A stretch of DNA of 64,000 nucleotides from Paroedura picta (GCF_049243985.1 NC_135377.1:63560145-63624144); one strand, 5' to 3'. Positions 1 through 16,143 are shown, counted from the stretch's first letter. Numbers and translations: made by a program. The notes: generated by a model from the sequence alone, not told the origin.

Positions 1-310
1 CAAATATAAACACTTCTACACTGTGCATTGTGAAAACACAAGGGAAATAGAAAGGGGGAATAACCAAAGCCAATTTTACATAAATCTTACATAGAAATCC
101 ATAATCTCTTCCCTCGTACTTGCAAAATTACGTTAAGAGGGAGTAGTCTCCTACCAGGGAGCAACCGAATAAATAACTCTGGTTTTGTTTTCGTATTAGG
201 ACCAAGACAGTTTGGCTTCTCTACAGATGTTTTAAACAGCTGGTAGAGTATTTTGACCCAATAAAAGTGCAGGTTACACCCCTAATATCTCGGGTGGAAA
301 ACAGCTTTGT

Positions 311-316
311 TTTATT
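311..316 (-). terminator. TUBB2A: Candidate poly(A) signal of TUBB2A
   Basis: AATAAA on the minus strand, about 193 nt past the TAG stop, which gives a short 3' UTR. It is the only canonical hexamer I see between the stop and the left edge. Cleavage would fall near 290-300. Confidence 0.6.
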
Positions 317-508
317 TACCTGTAGGGAATTCACCATAAATCACTTTGTCAATATTTACAAAGATTCAAAAACAAGGACCGGAGGTCACAAAACTGTTGA
401 CAGGACAACAGTTTGAAAAAGCACCAATTAAAAACTGAAGCATGCAATTCTTGTAACAGATCAGAACCTTCCTAGACGCTTGCCGAATTGCATTGAAACT
501 ACTCAGTC

Positions 509-5110
<4,602 letters not shown>

Positions 5111-5417
5111 TGCAGGCGGGGAAAGCCATGGCCAGAGAGATCCCTTTCTCTGCCGGAGACCCTGGCCTAGCCGAGATGCTTCCGGTCAGAAAGGACAGCA
5201 TTGTGGTGGCAGGGGCTGTGGGGCAGCAGAGGCTCTGCCACCCGACTGAGATTGAACTCCATCGCCCAGGGAGTGGCCAAACAGGGCTCTCCAGGGCGCA
5301 TGGTGCATTAAGTGCACCTTCAATGCACTTAAGAAATAGATGATCTTGTCCCACACAGGATAACCCAGCTGCAAAAACACATTGAAAATACATTATCCAA
5401 CGTGTGCATAATGGGCC

Positions 5418-5530
5418 TTGTCCATGGACTACAATTACCAGGAGCACGGTAATGCCAGCATGTGCTGGAAGGGGCTTGTGGTAATTGTAGTCCACAGACA
5501 TCTGGAGAGCCACAATTTTGGCCACCCTTG
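5418..5530. mobile_element. hAT-like MITE, copy 2 (truncated)
   Basis: Contains the core (TCCATGGACTACAATTACCA, then TGTAGTCCACAGACATCTGG) and the right terminal repeat of the family described at 3545-3674. The left terminal repeat is missing. Confidence 0.65.
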
Positions 5531-6026
5531 GTAGCCAAACTGGGACTGACCAGTGGATCATCACACCTATCGTGGGGGTGGGGGTGGAATCGGTGCTGCC
5601 TTTTGGAAGGCCACGCTGCGGCTACACCTGTGGGGAGAGCAAAGGTGCTAGCTATCCTGTCTCCTTTGCATTTTAGAGGAGCAGCAAAGAGAAGAGCTGG
5701 GGGAGGGGGGCATTGTACCCTGATGTTTACTGCCCAGTGGAGTCTCAAAATGGCTTACAAAAACCTTTCTCTTTCTCGCCCTACAAATACGTCCTTTAGC
5801 CACCCAAAAAGGTCATGGTCCCTGCACAGAAGAAAGGGTGAGACTGTAGTAAGGAGGAGAACTAGGCGAGACTAGGTGGAAAAACCAATTGGATCCAGTC
5901 CAGCACTGGGCATTTTGTGATGGGAATGAAAGACTTTGCAGTGTCTTTTAGGCACCAGAGGGGGGCTATGAGAGAGTTAGATAGATGGGCCAGGACATAG
6001 AAGATCCTTCCTGTCTCTGTTGCTAT
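5531..6026. other. Intergenic sequence, nothing recognised
   Basis: No exon, known repeat or convincing ORF is visible between the MITE and the inverted repeat. Short open frames here lack any family resemblance. Confidence 0.5.
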
Positions 6027-6495
6027 CCGTTTGATGCATAGAAACTTTCCATCCTTGGCACCATGAATGCAGGGCATGGATTTCTGCATCTCCCTCCATC
6101 CTAGTCAGCTAGAATAAATTAGTGCGCTGTCTCTTCACTATCAGGAAATGTAGTCCCTGTAACACAGCAGTCAAATTGGTTTCAAAAGAGAAAAGATGCT
6201 CTGTTTGTTGTTTCTTGCCTGCACACACACAGAGACCACATGGCTTCTGCTGTTGCTTTGAACCATTGTGCACTCCGCTAAATGTGGGAATATAGCCCTA
6301 ATATTCGTTTGTACATGTAAAATATCTGCCAATCTGCCAGTCATGAAGCTCTGCTTCATGGGACTACAGGGACTACATTTCCTGATAGTGAAGAGACAGA
6401 GAACTAATTTATTCTAGCTGACTAGGATGGAGATGCTGAAATCCATGCCCTGCATTCATGGTGCCAAGGATGGAAAGTTTCTATGCATCAAACGG
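6027..6495. repeat. Near-perfect inverted repeat (130-bp arms, 205-bp spacer)
   Basis: The left arm 6027-6160 and right arm 6366-6495 are reverse complements, with three substitutions and one 4-nt indel by eye (about 98 percent). The outer ends read CCGTTTGATGCATAG. A 14-bp direct repeat, GAAGCTCTGCTTCA, sits on both sides of the right arm (6345-6358 and 6495-6508). The transcript would form a long hairpin. No transposon family or gene is recognised in the arms or spacer. Confidence 0.9.
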
Positions 6496-6649
6496 AAGCT
6501 CTGCTTCAGCATGACTTTCCTGCCATTTGCTTCTCTCTGTTCTTGAACTAGGATGGGGCTGGGATGGCTGGTGTTTGAGAGTTAGGCATTTGCAGTGCGT
6601 TATGATCCTTTCTGCCTCCCACACTTGAGGCCGGTTGCCTCAACATGTT

Positions 6650-6725
6650 CATTTGCAAGTAAGTCTTACAGATTTCAAAGGGATTTACTTCCAGGCAGCT
6701 ATGCTTAGGAATGCAGCTTGGTTTG
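6650..6725. repeat. Dispersed squamate repeat fragment (AAGTAAGTC type)
   Basis: The words AAGTAAGTCTTACAGATTTC and GCTTAGGAATGCAG match a unit found again at 11930-12015 and 62195-62285. It is a short interspersed repeat whose master family I cannot name. Confidence 0.5.
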
Positions 6726-7044
6726 AATCCATGCATGGGATTCTTGGGCCCTTTTTAAAGCCATGCCGCTGAGATTTCTAGTGGACTTCCAGAGCAGAGA
6801 CTCCCTGCAGGGACTCCTAAATCACAATTGTATGTACAACTGCTTCTGCTGTCCGTTTGACTCTGCTGTGGGGTTTGATGCCATATCGTCTTTCGCCATT
6901 CTCTTTTCTGTGGTTTTGTATTCCTAGTTCTTTGCATACAGGAGCAGACAGATGCACCATTTTTAAAGCAAAATATATAGTCCAACCCTTAGGAAACACA
7001 ATGCGCTTATATGAACATAATAACAGACAAATCAATGTCACTTC

Positions 7045-7505
7045 AAAAAAGACATGGACAAAATTGAGAGAGTTCAGAGCGATGAGAATACTCTAGGGCC
7101 TGGGGACCAAGCCTTATGAAGAAAGGTTGAGGGACTTGGGAATGTTCAGCCTGAAAAAAAAAGGTTGAAAGGGGACCTGATTGCTGTCTTTTAAGTATCT
7201 AAAAGGTTGTCATTTATGAGAACAGGGAAAGGTTCCTTTTGGTAGTGGGGGTAGGACCCACAGTAATAGGTTTTAACTACATGGAGAATGATATCAGCTA
7301 GATTTCGGTGAAAATTTTTTCACAATCAGAGTATTTCAGCAGTGGAATTCACTGCCTAAGGAGGTGATGAACTCCCTTTTCACTGGTGGTCTTCAAGCAG
7401 CAGCTGGACCGATATTATCCTGAATGCTTTAGGCTGCTCCTGCAATGAGCAGGGAGCTGGACTAGATGGACTGCATGGCCCTTTCCAACTCTATGATTCT
7501 ATGTT
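7045..7505 (+). mobile_element. CR1 LINE 3' fragment
   Basis: The 3' end of a CR1 retrotransposon in forward orientation. It runs from GTTCAGAGCGATGAGAA through the ORF2 end (CAGTGGAATTCACTGCCTAAG, the WN-LP motif region) to the 3' end CCAACTCTATGATTCTATG. It is 5' truncated, as usual for CR1. The frame is broken. Confidence 0.85.
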
Positions 7506-7789
7506 TTCCTGTGATCACATGGGTTTTAAACACAATTTCCCCATGTCTGATACTGCACTATGACTGGCTTCACCCAACAGACTCAGTTGAAGGCCATGAG
7601 GATTATTTTTAAGTGGTTATGCAGTGGTCACAGCAGCTTGCCCAGTATAGCATCTTTGTTCTCATGTTTTCAAAATTACATTGCAAAATATTCTCTCATT
7701 CTCTACCTCCCTACTTACAAACCAGTCAAAAGCAGAGGGGGTGAAGTGGAAGGGAATGTAAAGAAAACACAGGAAAGAAAATACAGGTG

Positions 7790-8010
7790 AGTGGGTTCTA
7801 GATCCAATCCAAGCCTGAGTTCACCCTCAATGCTAAACGGAGACTATCTTGCTTTGGTCATATTATGAGCAGACAAGAGTTACTGGAAAAGGCAGCAATT
7901 CTAGGAACAGATGAAGGCAGCAGGGAAATAGAGATGGATTGACTCCATCAAGGAAGCCACAGCCCTCAGTTTGCAAGCTACGTTTATAAGGTCATCATGA
8001 CGTTCAACTC
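7790..8010 (+). mobile_element. RTE-like LINE 3' fragment
   Basis: A short stretch translates to LSCFGHIMSRQELLEKAA, the FGH-type motif found near the C-terminus of RTE/BovB reverse transcriptases, followed by text resembling a dispersed lizard repeat. It is a degraded, 5'-truncated piece. Confidence 0.5.
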
Positions 8011-8182
8011 TGGGAGGAAAAACATAGTAAAAAACATAGTAAAGGAAATAAAAATGTCAAGTGCAAAGACTAAATTATTAAAGAATTATTTCTATAAGGC
8101 CCTTGTATCTGGTAAAACCTTCATTATTCTATGTACTAATCCATGGCCCCACCCTCTGTTTATACGTGTGGTCTTGTAATTT

Positions 8183-8275
8183 CATTGCATCTGACAATAG
8201 AACTTGGTCTTAAGGTGTTACTGGTCTCAAACATATTCTTTTTCGTCAGACCAACATGGCTACCCACCTGAATCT
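8183..8275 (-). repeat. Dispersed repeat (GTAGCCATGTTGGTCTGA family), minus copy
   Basis: The reverse complement of the unit seen best at 41527-41650: AGATTCAGGTGGGTAGCC, then a tract ending in CCTTAAGACCAAG. A short related piece lies at 9520-9550. Origin unknown; probably a non-autonomous element. Confidence 0.6.
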
Positions 8276-8562
8276 ACTTTTGGTCTTGTTAGCATTGGTG
8301 ACTGGTAAAAATGACTTGCATGGGCACAGTGTCTCTTTGAGTCAACTGAGTCGCTGGCTGCATCAGTGCCTATGCAAGGTGACTTGTATAATTTGGTGCT
8401 GTTCAAACAGTGCTTCAAAGAGAAGAGAATTGCAGCATAACCAGAATGAAGACATCACACGTGCCTGCTGGGGACTTGGTTATGTAAGAGAGCCTTTGAC
8501 ATAACATGCCTGCACTATGCAGTTTTAAAGCAGATGTTCTTTACTGAACTAACTTCAGGAAA

Positions 8563-8795
8563 AGAAGAGCTGTTTTGTATACCCCACTTTTCACTGCCTG
8601 CATGAGACTCAAAGCGGCTTACAATCACCTACCCTTCCTCTCTCCACAATAAACACTCTGTGAGGTAGGTGAGACTGAGAGAGCTCTGAGAGAACTGTGT
8701 CTGGGCCAAGGTCACTGAACTGGCTGCATGTGGAAGCTTGGGGAATCCAGATTAGAGGATACCACTCTTAACTACCACATCAAGCTGGCTTTCTG
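8563..8795 (-). mobile_element. tRNA-derived CORE-SINE (MIR-like), minus copy
   Basis: In reverse complement it has the tRNA-like head (TTGATGTGGTAGTTAAGAG), a CORE-type body with GTGACCTTGGC and CTCTCAG, and the tail AAGCGGCTTTGAG followed by a GGGGTATA-type end. This is the most frequent SINE in the window. Confidence 0.75.
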
Positions 8796-8799
8796 GAGG

Positions 8800-9285
8800 A
8801 AAAAACACTTGCAGTAAAAGATGGCGTATATTCATATGCAAAGGACAATGAGAAACGGGTTTACTACACAAGAGAAACAAAATTTCACACACAACCACTG
8901 AGAGGCAGAGAAATACATGGAAGACTTTGAAGCCAAAATTCCTAGGGGGCAGGGGGGGGGAAGCTACAATCTAATATTGGGGACTTCAGGTAATCCCTCC
9001 TCGGAGCATTTCATCTCCTGGCAATTTCAGCAAACAAAAAGTCTAACAAATCATTAAAGCCTAACAGCTCATTAGAAAGAGCACTTAAACAAGCACATAG
9101 TTTGTTATTTAAACAGAGTCCACAACCTCTAAAATACAATTTTAAAAAAAACAGTGTGTGGTGGTGATTTTATAGGGATAGACCTATTTACAAATTCTAG
9201 ATATCCAAGTTCATTGCTTGTACAAAATAAGGGCAGCGAGGTTACACTAGCTATTTTAAACAACTTGGGAACTTCATTTCAATCC
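8800..9285. other. Intergenic sequence, nothing recognised
   Basis: AT-rich, without recognisable exons or repeats apart from short homopolymers (a G run near 8950 and an A run near 9145). Confidence 0.5.
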
Positions 9286-9289
9286 TAAA

Positions 9290-9520
9290 AAAAAAACAGT
9301 TTTTTTGTACCCTGCTTTTTACCATGTGAAGGAGTCTCAAAGCAGCTTACAATTGCCTTCACTTCATCTCCCTGCAACAGACACCTTGTGATGTAGTTGG
9401 GGCTGAGAGAACTCTGAGAGAACTGAGACTAGCCCAAGGTCACCAGCAGGCCTTATGTGTTTCAAAGCAGCTTACAATCACCTTCCCTTTTATCTCCTCA
9501 CAACAGACACTCTATGAGGT
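9290..9520 (-). mobile_element. Two abutting CORE-SINE fragments, minus strand
   Basis: AAAGCAGCTTACAATTGCC at about 9340 and AAAGCAGCTTACAATCACC at about 9463 are the same tail region occurring twice in the same orientation. Either one copy is inserted in another or there was a local duplication. Confidence 0.65.
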
Positions 9521-9554
9521 AGACCAATATGACTACCCACCTGAATCTATATAC

Positions 9555-10490
9555 TAGGAACTAATTGATATGGTCCTTACAGTGTTTTACAAGGCAGGTA
9601 AGGAAAAGATTCAGAGCACCTTCAAAGATCTCAGGAGTCAAATTGGGTCAAAGTAGTCCATAAATAGAACAGGCAATGCATTCAACATTTCTTCTGATGG
9701 ACCTTTGTTCTAATTGGCATCAAAATCATAGCAGATTTTTGTACTTTATCAGTTAAACACTGTAAACATCTCAAAACGAACTGTGCATTCCTGATGCAAT
9801 GAAGGCTCGACTTTAGAAATCAGCAGATGCTATGCAACCTTGAACAACAGGGTTGTCCGTGAAGTAGCTGATGCAATAATACCAGAGAAGTAACATTTCT
9901 TTGCCACCTTCACCACCTCTTCATAGGTCTTACAATGAGCTTTATAAAATGATGAATAGTTACAGATCAGTTTTATACCATGCACACATGCTGGATTGTA
10001 ACAACATGGAAGGATATTATCAGGTTACCACAGAACTACTGAAAGGAAGAAAAACAAGGTAGTAAAATACTGAGACTATAGCAAGGGAAATCACATTTTG
10101 GGATATTCCTCCATATTAAAATCTTACAATTAGAAAACAAACACAATAATCAAAGGGTAGAAGCCTGAGTTTATATGTGAGGAAACATTCAAAGGAAGAA
10201 TTCATCAACTGCCCAATCTTATTTTTCTAACTGGGAAAAAGGAGGAGGGTATAAATATCCAAAAAACCTCTGCAGTCTTCTCTGCCATCTCAGAGCTACC
10301 TCATTGCCATGTAATACTCCCCCCCCCATGAGTGAAAATCAGGCTATTCAGCCACACAAGCCCAGAATAGCTCTAGGCTTGGCTGTCTATTAGCCTTGCT
10401 GATGTTTACTTCAAACTGAGCTCTGGTGTTTTCCAGAAGGCTGCCTTACAGATGAGATGCCTGTCTCTGTAAAACAGCCAGCTGACATTT
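9555..10490. other. Intergenic sequence, nothing recognised
   Basis: No coding, RNA or repeat signature could be supported over this stretch. A CCCCCCCC run lies near 10320. Confidence 0.5.
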
Positions 10491-10494
10491 AAGT

Positions 10495-11420
10495 AAATAA
10501 ATTTTTTTCTAGCCTTCCCCTTCCTAAACACTTAAGGCAGGTAACAACATGGATCAACCGTCAATAAATTATAAAATCATATATAAATACCATAAAAATT
10601 CTATTTCCGTAGCCTCCAACTAGTTCAGGTTTAGGTTCAGGGGGGTCATATCTTTAGAGGTTAGATCTACTCTCAGTTTGCAACAGTGAGGCCCATCAGG
10701 GCCCCAAGTATAGAACAGCTCTGTATTGAAGGCCCCAAAGAACTGACTAAGGTCCCACAGGGCTATGACCTCTTTTGGCAGAGTGTTCCATCAAAATGCT
10801 GGCTATTCAACGCCGTTGTCTTCCCCATATCAACCTATGGGTGTGAAAGCTGGGCCCTGAAGAAGGAAGACAGGAGGAGAATAGATGCTTTCGAATTAAG
10901 GCGTTGGAGACGAATGTTGTGAATACCATGGACAGCCCAAGTTACCAACAAGATAGTTTTAGAGAGGAGCCAACCAACTATGTCATTAAAAGGGAAGATA
11001 TTACAGATAAAGCTCACTTATTTTGGACACATCATACGATCAAACTCGCTAGAAAAATCATTAATGCTCGGCATGGTCAGAGGCAAAAGGAAACGTGGTT
11101 GCCAAAGGATCTGCTGGCTCAACATGATCAAAGCTGATACAGGGATGACCATGAACCAACTAAAAGAAGCAGTCAGAGACAGGGGCACATGGGATGACTT
11201 TCCTATAGAATCGCTGAGGGTCAGACACGACTGAACAGATAACATCATCATCATCTATCAGGCCAGGGCGAAGGTTGAAAAGGCCCTGGCCCTGCTCGAG
11301 GCCAATCTCACCTCCTTTGGGATGGGAAACCTGAGCAAGTTTTGGTCAAATGATCTTAATGACTTTGGGGGGGGGGCATAATGGAACAGGCAGTGCCGTA
11401 GATAATTAAATTTCACCTTG
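10495..11420 (-). mobile_element. Old LINE remnant, split by a BovB-like insertion
   Basis: The outer parts 10495-10800 and 11258-11420 read on the minus strand as one degraded LINE-derived repeat. The same order of segments occurs at 12780-13440, where GTTCCA-type sequence runs straight into GAAAAGGCCCTGG. Here the two parts are separated by the fragment at 10801-11255. The family is uncertain (L2/CR1-like C-terminal coding text plus UTR). Confidence 0.6.
10801..11255 (+). mobile_element. RTE/BovB-type LINE, 3' fragment
   Basis: Encodes the C-terminal part of an RTE/BovB reverse transcriptase: STYGCESWALKKEDRRRIDAF, then a WRRML segment, LTYFGHIIRSNSLEKSLMLG, a basic GKRKRG stretch and a final SLRVRHD. 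One in-frame stop interrupts it near 10920 (an Arg codon turned TGA). It ends with GGTCAGACACGACTGAAC and an ATC trinucleotide run, the typical RTE 3' microsatellite. It lies inside an older LINE remnant. BovB is well known in squamates and ruminants. Confidence 0.8.
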
Positions 11421-11429
11421 TGCAACCTG

Positions 11430-12775
11430 TATAAGTATATCATGGTCCCTTAACTCGGTTCTTTAAATATAGCTGCAGGCCATGCAAGCTTGTGCTGATA
11501 TAAACTCTTGTTAGGCTTCAAATTATTTCAAGGCTTGTTTGGGCAACAACAGATTAACACAGCTGGGCGCATTCTGAAACAGTGAAGACTTCTTTGTGGC
11601 ATCACATTGAGATGTACCGTTCAAAGAAAACAAAGCAGTGCTCAAAATGTTGGGCTAGCATTAAAATAGTCCCTCTGACCTCAGTCTTTGGGTGCCTTTC
11701 AGGTTATCCAGACCTAAGTGCAAAACAGCACAAGAAATCGTCTTAGGAATGTGGATAGGAATGAAGTATTAGCATCCCTTGTGGACACGCCAAGGTCACA
11801 CTTCAAACAGATGAGCCTTCACACCAATTAAGATGGATTGAAGAGCACTGAACGCTGTTGAAGGGGGGGTTTGCTTTTAAAATGGTGAGCACAAAATCTG
11901 TCCAATCAAGATCTTTAGTTTACCCATGCAATCCTAACATTGTTCACTCATTAGTAAATCCCATCGTGTTCCGTAGGGGTTACACCCAGAAAAGTACGCA
12001 TAGGCATGTCACCTTAATATTCTCTCCTTAGCCCTGACCTCTTAATGATGTAAAACTGCTCAACATTAAAATGGGATGGTAAATAGCACCTGCAGTAGTT
12101 CTAAGGTGGCAGAAGATGTATGGAATTGAAGAGCTGGTACTGCAATTGCCATTATGCCACAAATGCTATGCATTCCACGTTCCTATTTACTTCAACTTCG
12201 GTGGACAAGAAGAACAGCCTAAGATTGGTACAACAATCTGTAGCTTACTACTACTGGGCATGTGGAACATATTCACTCACAGTATCGTGATTCGGTGTTT
12301 GAGGTGTGGCCAGAAGCAAGCCCTGCTGCCGACGTACCAAATTAGAAGATGTCACACAAAGGCAGACGTCAAAAACAAAAAGATGAAGTCTCCTTCGGGA
12401 GATCCTTCCTTAATGTACAGCAAGTGCACTCAATCCCACAGCCCAGGGTATTGCAGATATGTGAGAGAGGGAGACTGTGAATCCGTCTTCATCAAGAAAA
12501 TACTGTTCCTGAAGTGAATGACAGCCTGTGAAGGAAGTACTGGGAACCACCAGATTCTTCTGGCTTGCTGTTTCAGAACAACCTGCCACAAGGCAAAGTG
12601 AATCACATCCATGAGGGCTGAAGAGATTAGCATAAAAACTGACTCTCTGGCAGGATTGGAAGAACCTGTTTGGAATGTTTAGATCTGCCGGCTGAGAAGA
12701 ACACAGAGAAGGAGGCCGGCCTTATTGTGTTTCTTTTTTGCTACTCGGACTCAGTTCCTTCTACTTTATTTAATT
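11430..12775. other. Intergenic sequence, no supported gene
   Basis: Contains a dispersed-repeat fragment at 11930-12015 (AGTAAATCCCATCGTGTT). A 133-codon open frame on the plus strand (12116-12517) has no recognisable domain and low-complexity flanks, so I do not call it a gene. Confidence 0.5.
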
Positions 12776-12779
12776 CTTC

Positions 12780-13440
12780 TGTAGAAGAAGCACACTTTGG
12801 GGTATCTCTAAGTCTATTTATTTGTTTGTTTGTTAGATTTCCCATGAGGCTCACGGCGGGTTACAATATATGCATTAAAAAAACATAAAATCACCCTTTA
12901 ATAGCACAGTACAATAGACAGTAAAAATAAACTGAAACTCTAAAACACGAGCAAGAACAGCGGTGACTAAACCCCCTTCAACCTTCCAGGGGAGGCAAAA
13001 GAGGAGGGTCAATAGTACCCGGCCGCCAATTAGATGTTCCAGGAGGGGGTCCATTGTTCTTTCCTGGAAACCAGGCCTCAACCATAGACCTGGTGGAAGA
13101 GCTCCGTCTTGCAGGCCTTGTGGAATGTTGAAAGGTCACGCAGGACCCTTAGCTCTTCCGAGAGCTCATTCCACCATGTAGGGCCCAGGACCGAAAAGGC
13201 CCTGGGTCTGGTTGAGGCCGGCCGTGCTTCCCGGGAGCCAGGAATTACCAACAAATTTAACCCCACAGAGCCTTGCCGGGGGCATAGGGCGAAAGGTGGT
13301 CCCTCAAGTATGTGGGTCCCAAATTGTGTGGGGCCTTAAAGTCAATTACCAAAACCTTGAATCGAATCCGGGCAGTAACCGGGCAGCTGCCTCAGCACAG
13401 GCTGGATATGAGCCCTGCACAATGTTCCTGTGAAGATCCT
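12780..13440 (-). mobile_element. LINE-derived repeat remnant, minus strand
   Basis: On the minus strand a conceptual fragment GPTWWNELSEELRVLRDLST resembles the C-terminal end of CR1/L2-type ORF2 proteins. The low-coordinate end has the TTTATTTGTTTG motif beside CCCATGAGGCTCACGGCGGG, seen at other copies (43773-43990). It is broken and short. The family is not certain. Confidence 0.6.
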
Positions 13441-13490
13441 AGCCTGGCCCCTTGGTCTAGGTTGACCACGTTTGGTAGCAGTTATCTGGG

Positions 13491-13853
13491 GCATTGGTAG
13501 TTGGCAGAGTTTGAATATGCAGATAGAGTACAGCACTAGGCTGATTAAAGAATAAAATGGTTTTATTTATGAAGAGAAACAACTATGTATAGAAAGAGAG
13601 AGAGAGAGACAGAGACCTAACTATCTAGCCAGCTGCAGTCATTCCTTTGTTCAACAACTGTTCTGGAAATGTGCCTCAAAAAAGCAGGAAGTCTCCTGTT
13701 GAGCCAATCAGGGCAGTGGAGGAGAGAATTTGAAAAACATCAGGAAGTTCCTATCCTAACCATGCTAAATATGCATCTCCTCCAATGCCCTCTGCAGGAC
13801 ACCCTTTATATTCTGCTCAATTAAGCACATTGCAGATCTTATATATTCCAACA
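13491..13853 (-). mobile_element. Solo-LTR-like fossil, copy 1
   Basis: About 360 bp beginning on the minus strand with TGTTGGAATAT. It has a TATAAAG-like box about 50-60 nt in and an AATAAAA signal in the second half. CTGGG flanks both sides (13486-13490 and 13854-13858), a possible 5-bp target duplication. A second copy is at 37886-38202. No internal retroviral or Gypsy coding region is attached, so this looks like a solo LTR. Family (ERV or Ty3/Gypsy) undecided; clearly diverged and old. Confidence 0.5.
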
Positions 13854-13865
13854 CTGGGAAGGGTA

Positions 13866-14150
13866 CTGTGATCCCATTCCCTTTTCCTGCACTTTGCATT
13901 TGGAACTACCCAACTCTGAGAAAACAAGATCTTGGCCCACTAGGGACCACTACTGGCCTCACTCTATCCATGGGTTGTGCTGCATCTAGGAAATTTTAGG
14001 CCCCCATTGACCTAAGTTTGCCAGAGTAAGAGCTCTTGGACCCAAAACTCAACTCATAAATTATATTTAGAGGGATGATCAGAGCATTCATACAATTAAA
14101 ATAAATTGTCCTGACAGTCTGACTCTCAGCAGGTATGTGGGACATATACC
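13866..14150. other. Intergenic sequence, nothing recognised
   Basis: No supported features. Confidence 0.4.
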
Positions 14151-14159
14151 TGATGTGGA

Positions 14160-14480
14160 GCAAATTGGTCAGGGCCTCCTCCCTCCCTCGCAAACATACC
14201 TGCACACCCAGAGACATACAGAGACTCCCTTTCCTCCCCCCCCATTTCCCCCCTTACCTGTTGGTTCCCCAACCTCCTCCTTGCTTCCTCTCCCTCCCTC
14301 CCTCCCTCCCAAACACACAGAGACTCCCTCCCTTCCCCCCCATTTCTCCCTTTGCCTATTGGTTTCTCAACCTCCCTCCCTCCCTCCCTCCCTCCCAGCA
14401 AGCAAGCAAAAGCACTTGCACATGTGTGTACATACGCAGACTCACCACCCTTCACCCTCCTGCTCCTCCTCCACTGCCTA
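14160..14480. repeat. Polypyrimidine minisatellite (CCTC-rich)
   Basis: A long C/T-only-biased tract with CCCT tetranucleotide runs. Larger units repeat in tandem roughly every 100 bp: ACAGAGACTCCC, a C-rich run, CATTT, then TTGGTT and CAACCTCC appear twice. The long open frames over it in several phases are composition artefacts. Confidence 0.8.
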
Positions 14481-14539
14481 GCCTCCTCTATTGCCTTGCT
14501 CTGAGGTCTACTTGGATAGCCTCCTAAAGAGGCAGAACG

Positions 14540-16060
14540 CAAGAGTTGCCTACCCTCCTTATCTGTGTTGATCCTCCTGGAGCTCTTCACAGTTCAGTCT
14601 TGGTTCTAAGCATCCTGAATAATTTTGTCCATGTGGAAATTTGGAACTATTTCGCTCACTTCCAATTCCAGTTCATTTACAAATAAATTAAATTGATGGC
14701 ACCCAGTACTCACTTCCCTCCATTATTACAACTGGTTATTCCAGTTATTTGCTTCCTATTGTTAACCAATTTTTAATCCATAAGAGGACCCATTCTTTTA
14801 TCCAGTGACTGCCAAGGTAACTCGCACCTCATCAAAAGCCTTTTAAAAGTCTATGTATATAATTTTTGCAAGGAAATTGTTATCTACAAGCTTGTTCACT
14901 TTCAAAGTCCAAAAGGCTGTTGAGGCAGGATTAGGGATATGTATCAGAATGGCAGCATCTGAAGTATTTTTCAGATGAGGATTTCATGGAGGGCCAATTC
15001 CAGATTATTGAGGCATCTAATACAGAACTGAATATCAAACTTTTTTTTGGGGGGGGGAGGGAAATTCCAAAATTATTCAGGTCCATTATGATCTATGTGG
15101 AATATCTGTGTGTGTGTGGAGAGGCTGGAGAAACAGTTTTTCAGACAAAATTGCAGTGAAGCTGGCACTGCCTGCCACTAAAGAATTCCCATGGTTCAGA
15201 TGAAGTGGACCACATGGTCCAGTAGTTCTACAGGCTCCTGAACAAGGTGCCCCCAGCCATCTTCCAGTGTTTTCTTTGGGGATAAAATCCCATGATTCCT
15301 CGAGGGCAAAGGATAGTGAAACATACAAAAACAAACCAGCACTGGCCAAAAGCCTACTAAAAGAAAGAGAGTTATCTTAAAGCCCATTTTGGAAATCAAA
15401 TAAATACTATTGATCTGATTTCTATTGAACTACTTGTGATGAACTCTGTTGTTAGCAAATTTCTGTTCAAAAGGAAGCCAACGTAAATGGATTCGGTCTT
15501 GGCCTCTGCCTCACGACTTTCTTGTTCATGTGCAGAATTTATGTTCACAGTCCAGGAACATTATGGCCAGAGAAGGATGCCCAGGTTCCGAATCAATATA
15601 GAAATGTCATCCATAATCTTGGTGTTCATGGCATGCTATTGAGGTGCTGCGATTGAAATAAGGCAGGTTGGCCACAAAGAAAATTTCATAATGTTAGGAG
15701 AGTCAGCCCCCGGCTCCGTCTTTGCTGATTACAATGAAGACTGGTAACATTACTGTCAAGTTACTGGTACTTTGTGATATGTGATTACCTCTCAAGGATT
15801 TCTCACATAGAATTTAACGTTTAGTTTCAGCACTGTGAAATCAATCTCTAAAGTGAGGTAAACTACTCTGGAGCAACTCTGAGGACAGCAACTGGATAGC
15901 ACTTGAAGAAACATCTGCACAAGATTCTAGCTGTTTAGATTCAAAGAGTTTGGTTGATCAGATAAGGACTGCTGGGGGGAAATACTTTGTGTCATAATTC
16001 CTGTAACTGAATGGAATTGGCTCCCTGATGGGGATTGTGAGGAAAATTGATTTTTTTCTT
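14540..16060. other. Intergenic sequence, nothing recognised
   Basis: Moderately AT-rich, with only simple runs (T7G9 near 15040, a short GT run near 15110). No exons or repeat families are recognised. Confidence 0.45.
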
Positions 16061-16069
16061 CTTTGGGGG

Positions 16070-16143
16070 AACCATGAGCCCCTGCCATGGTAATTTTAGT
16101 CCGTGGACCTCTGGAGAGACACAGTTTGGCCATCCCGGCCATA
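16070..16143. mobile_element. hAT-like MITE, copy 3 (right half)
   Basis: Only one arm of the family: CCATGAGCCCCTGCCATGG followed by the right terminal repeat ending GTTTGGCCATCCCGG. Confidence 0.6.

Noticed and set aside
12116-12517. 133-codon plus-strand open frame
   Set aside because: No recognised domain, no Kozak or splice support, AT-rich intergenic setting; length is possible by chance in 64 kb.
14126-14590. 154-codon and overlapping long frames
   Set aside because: Low-complexity pyrimidine repeat gives stop-free frames in several phases.
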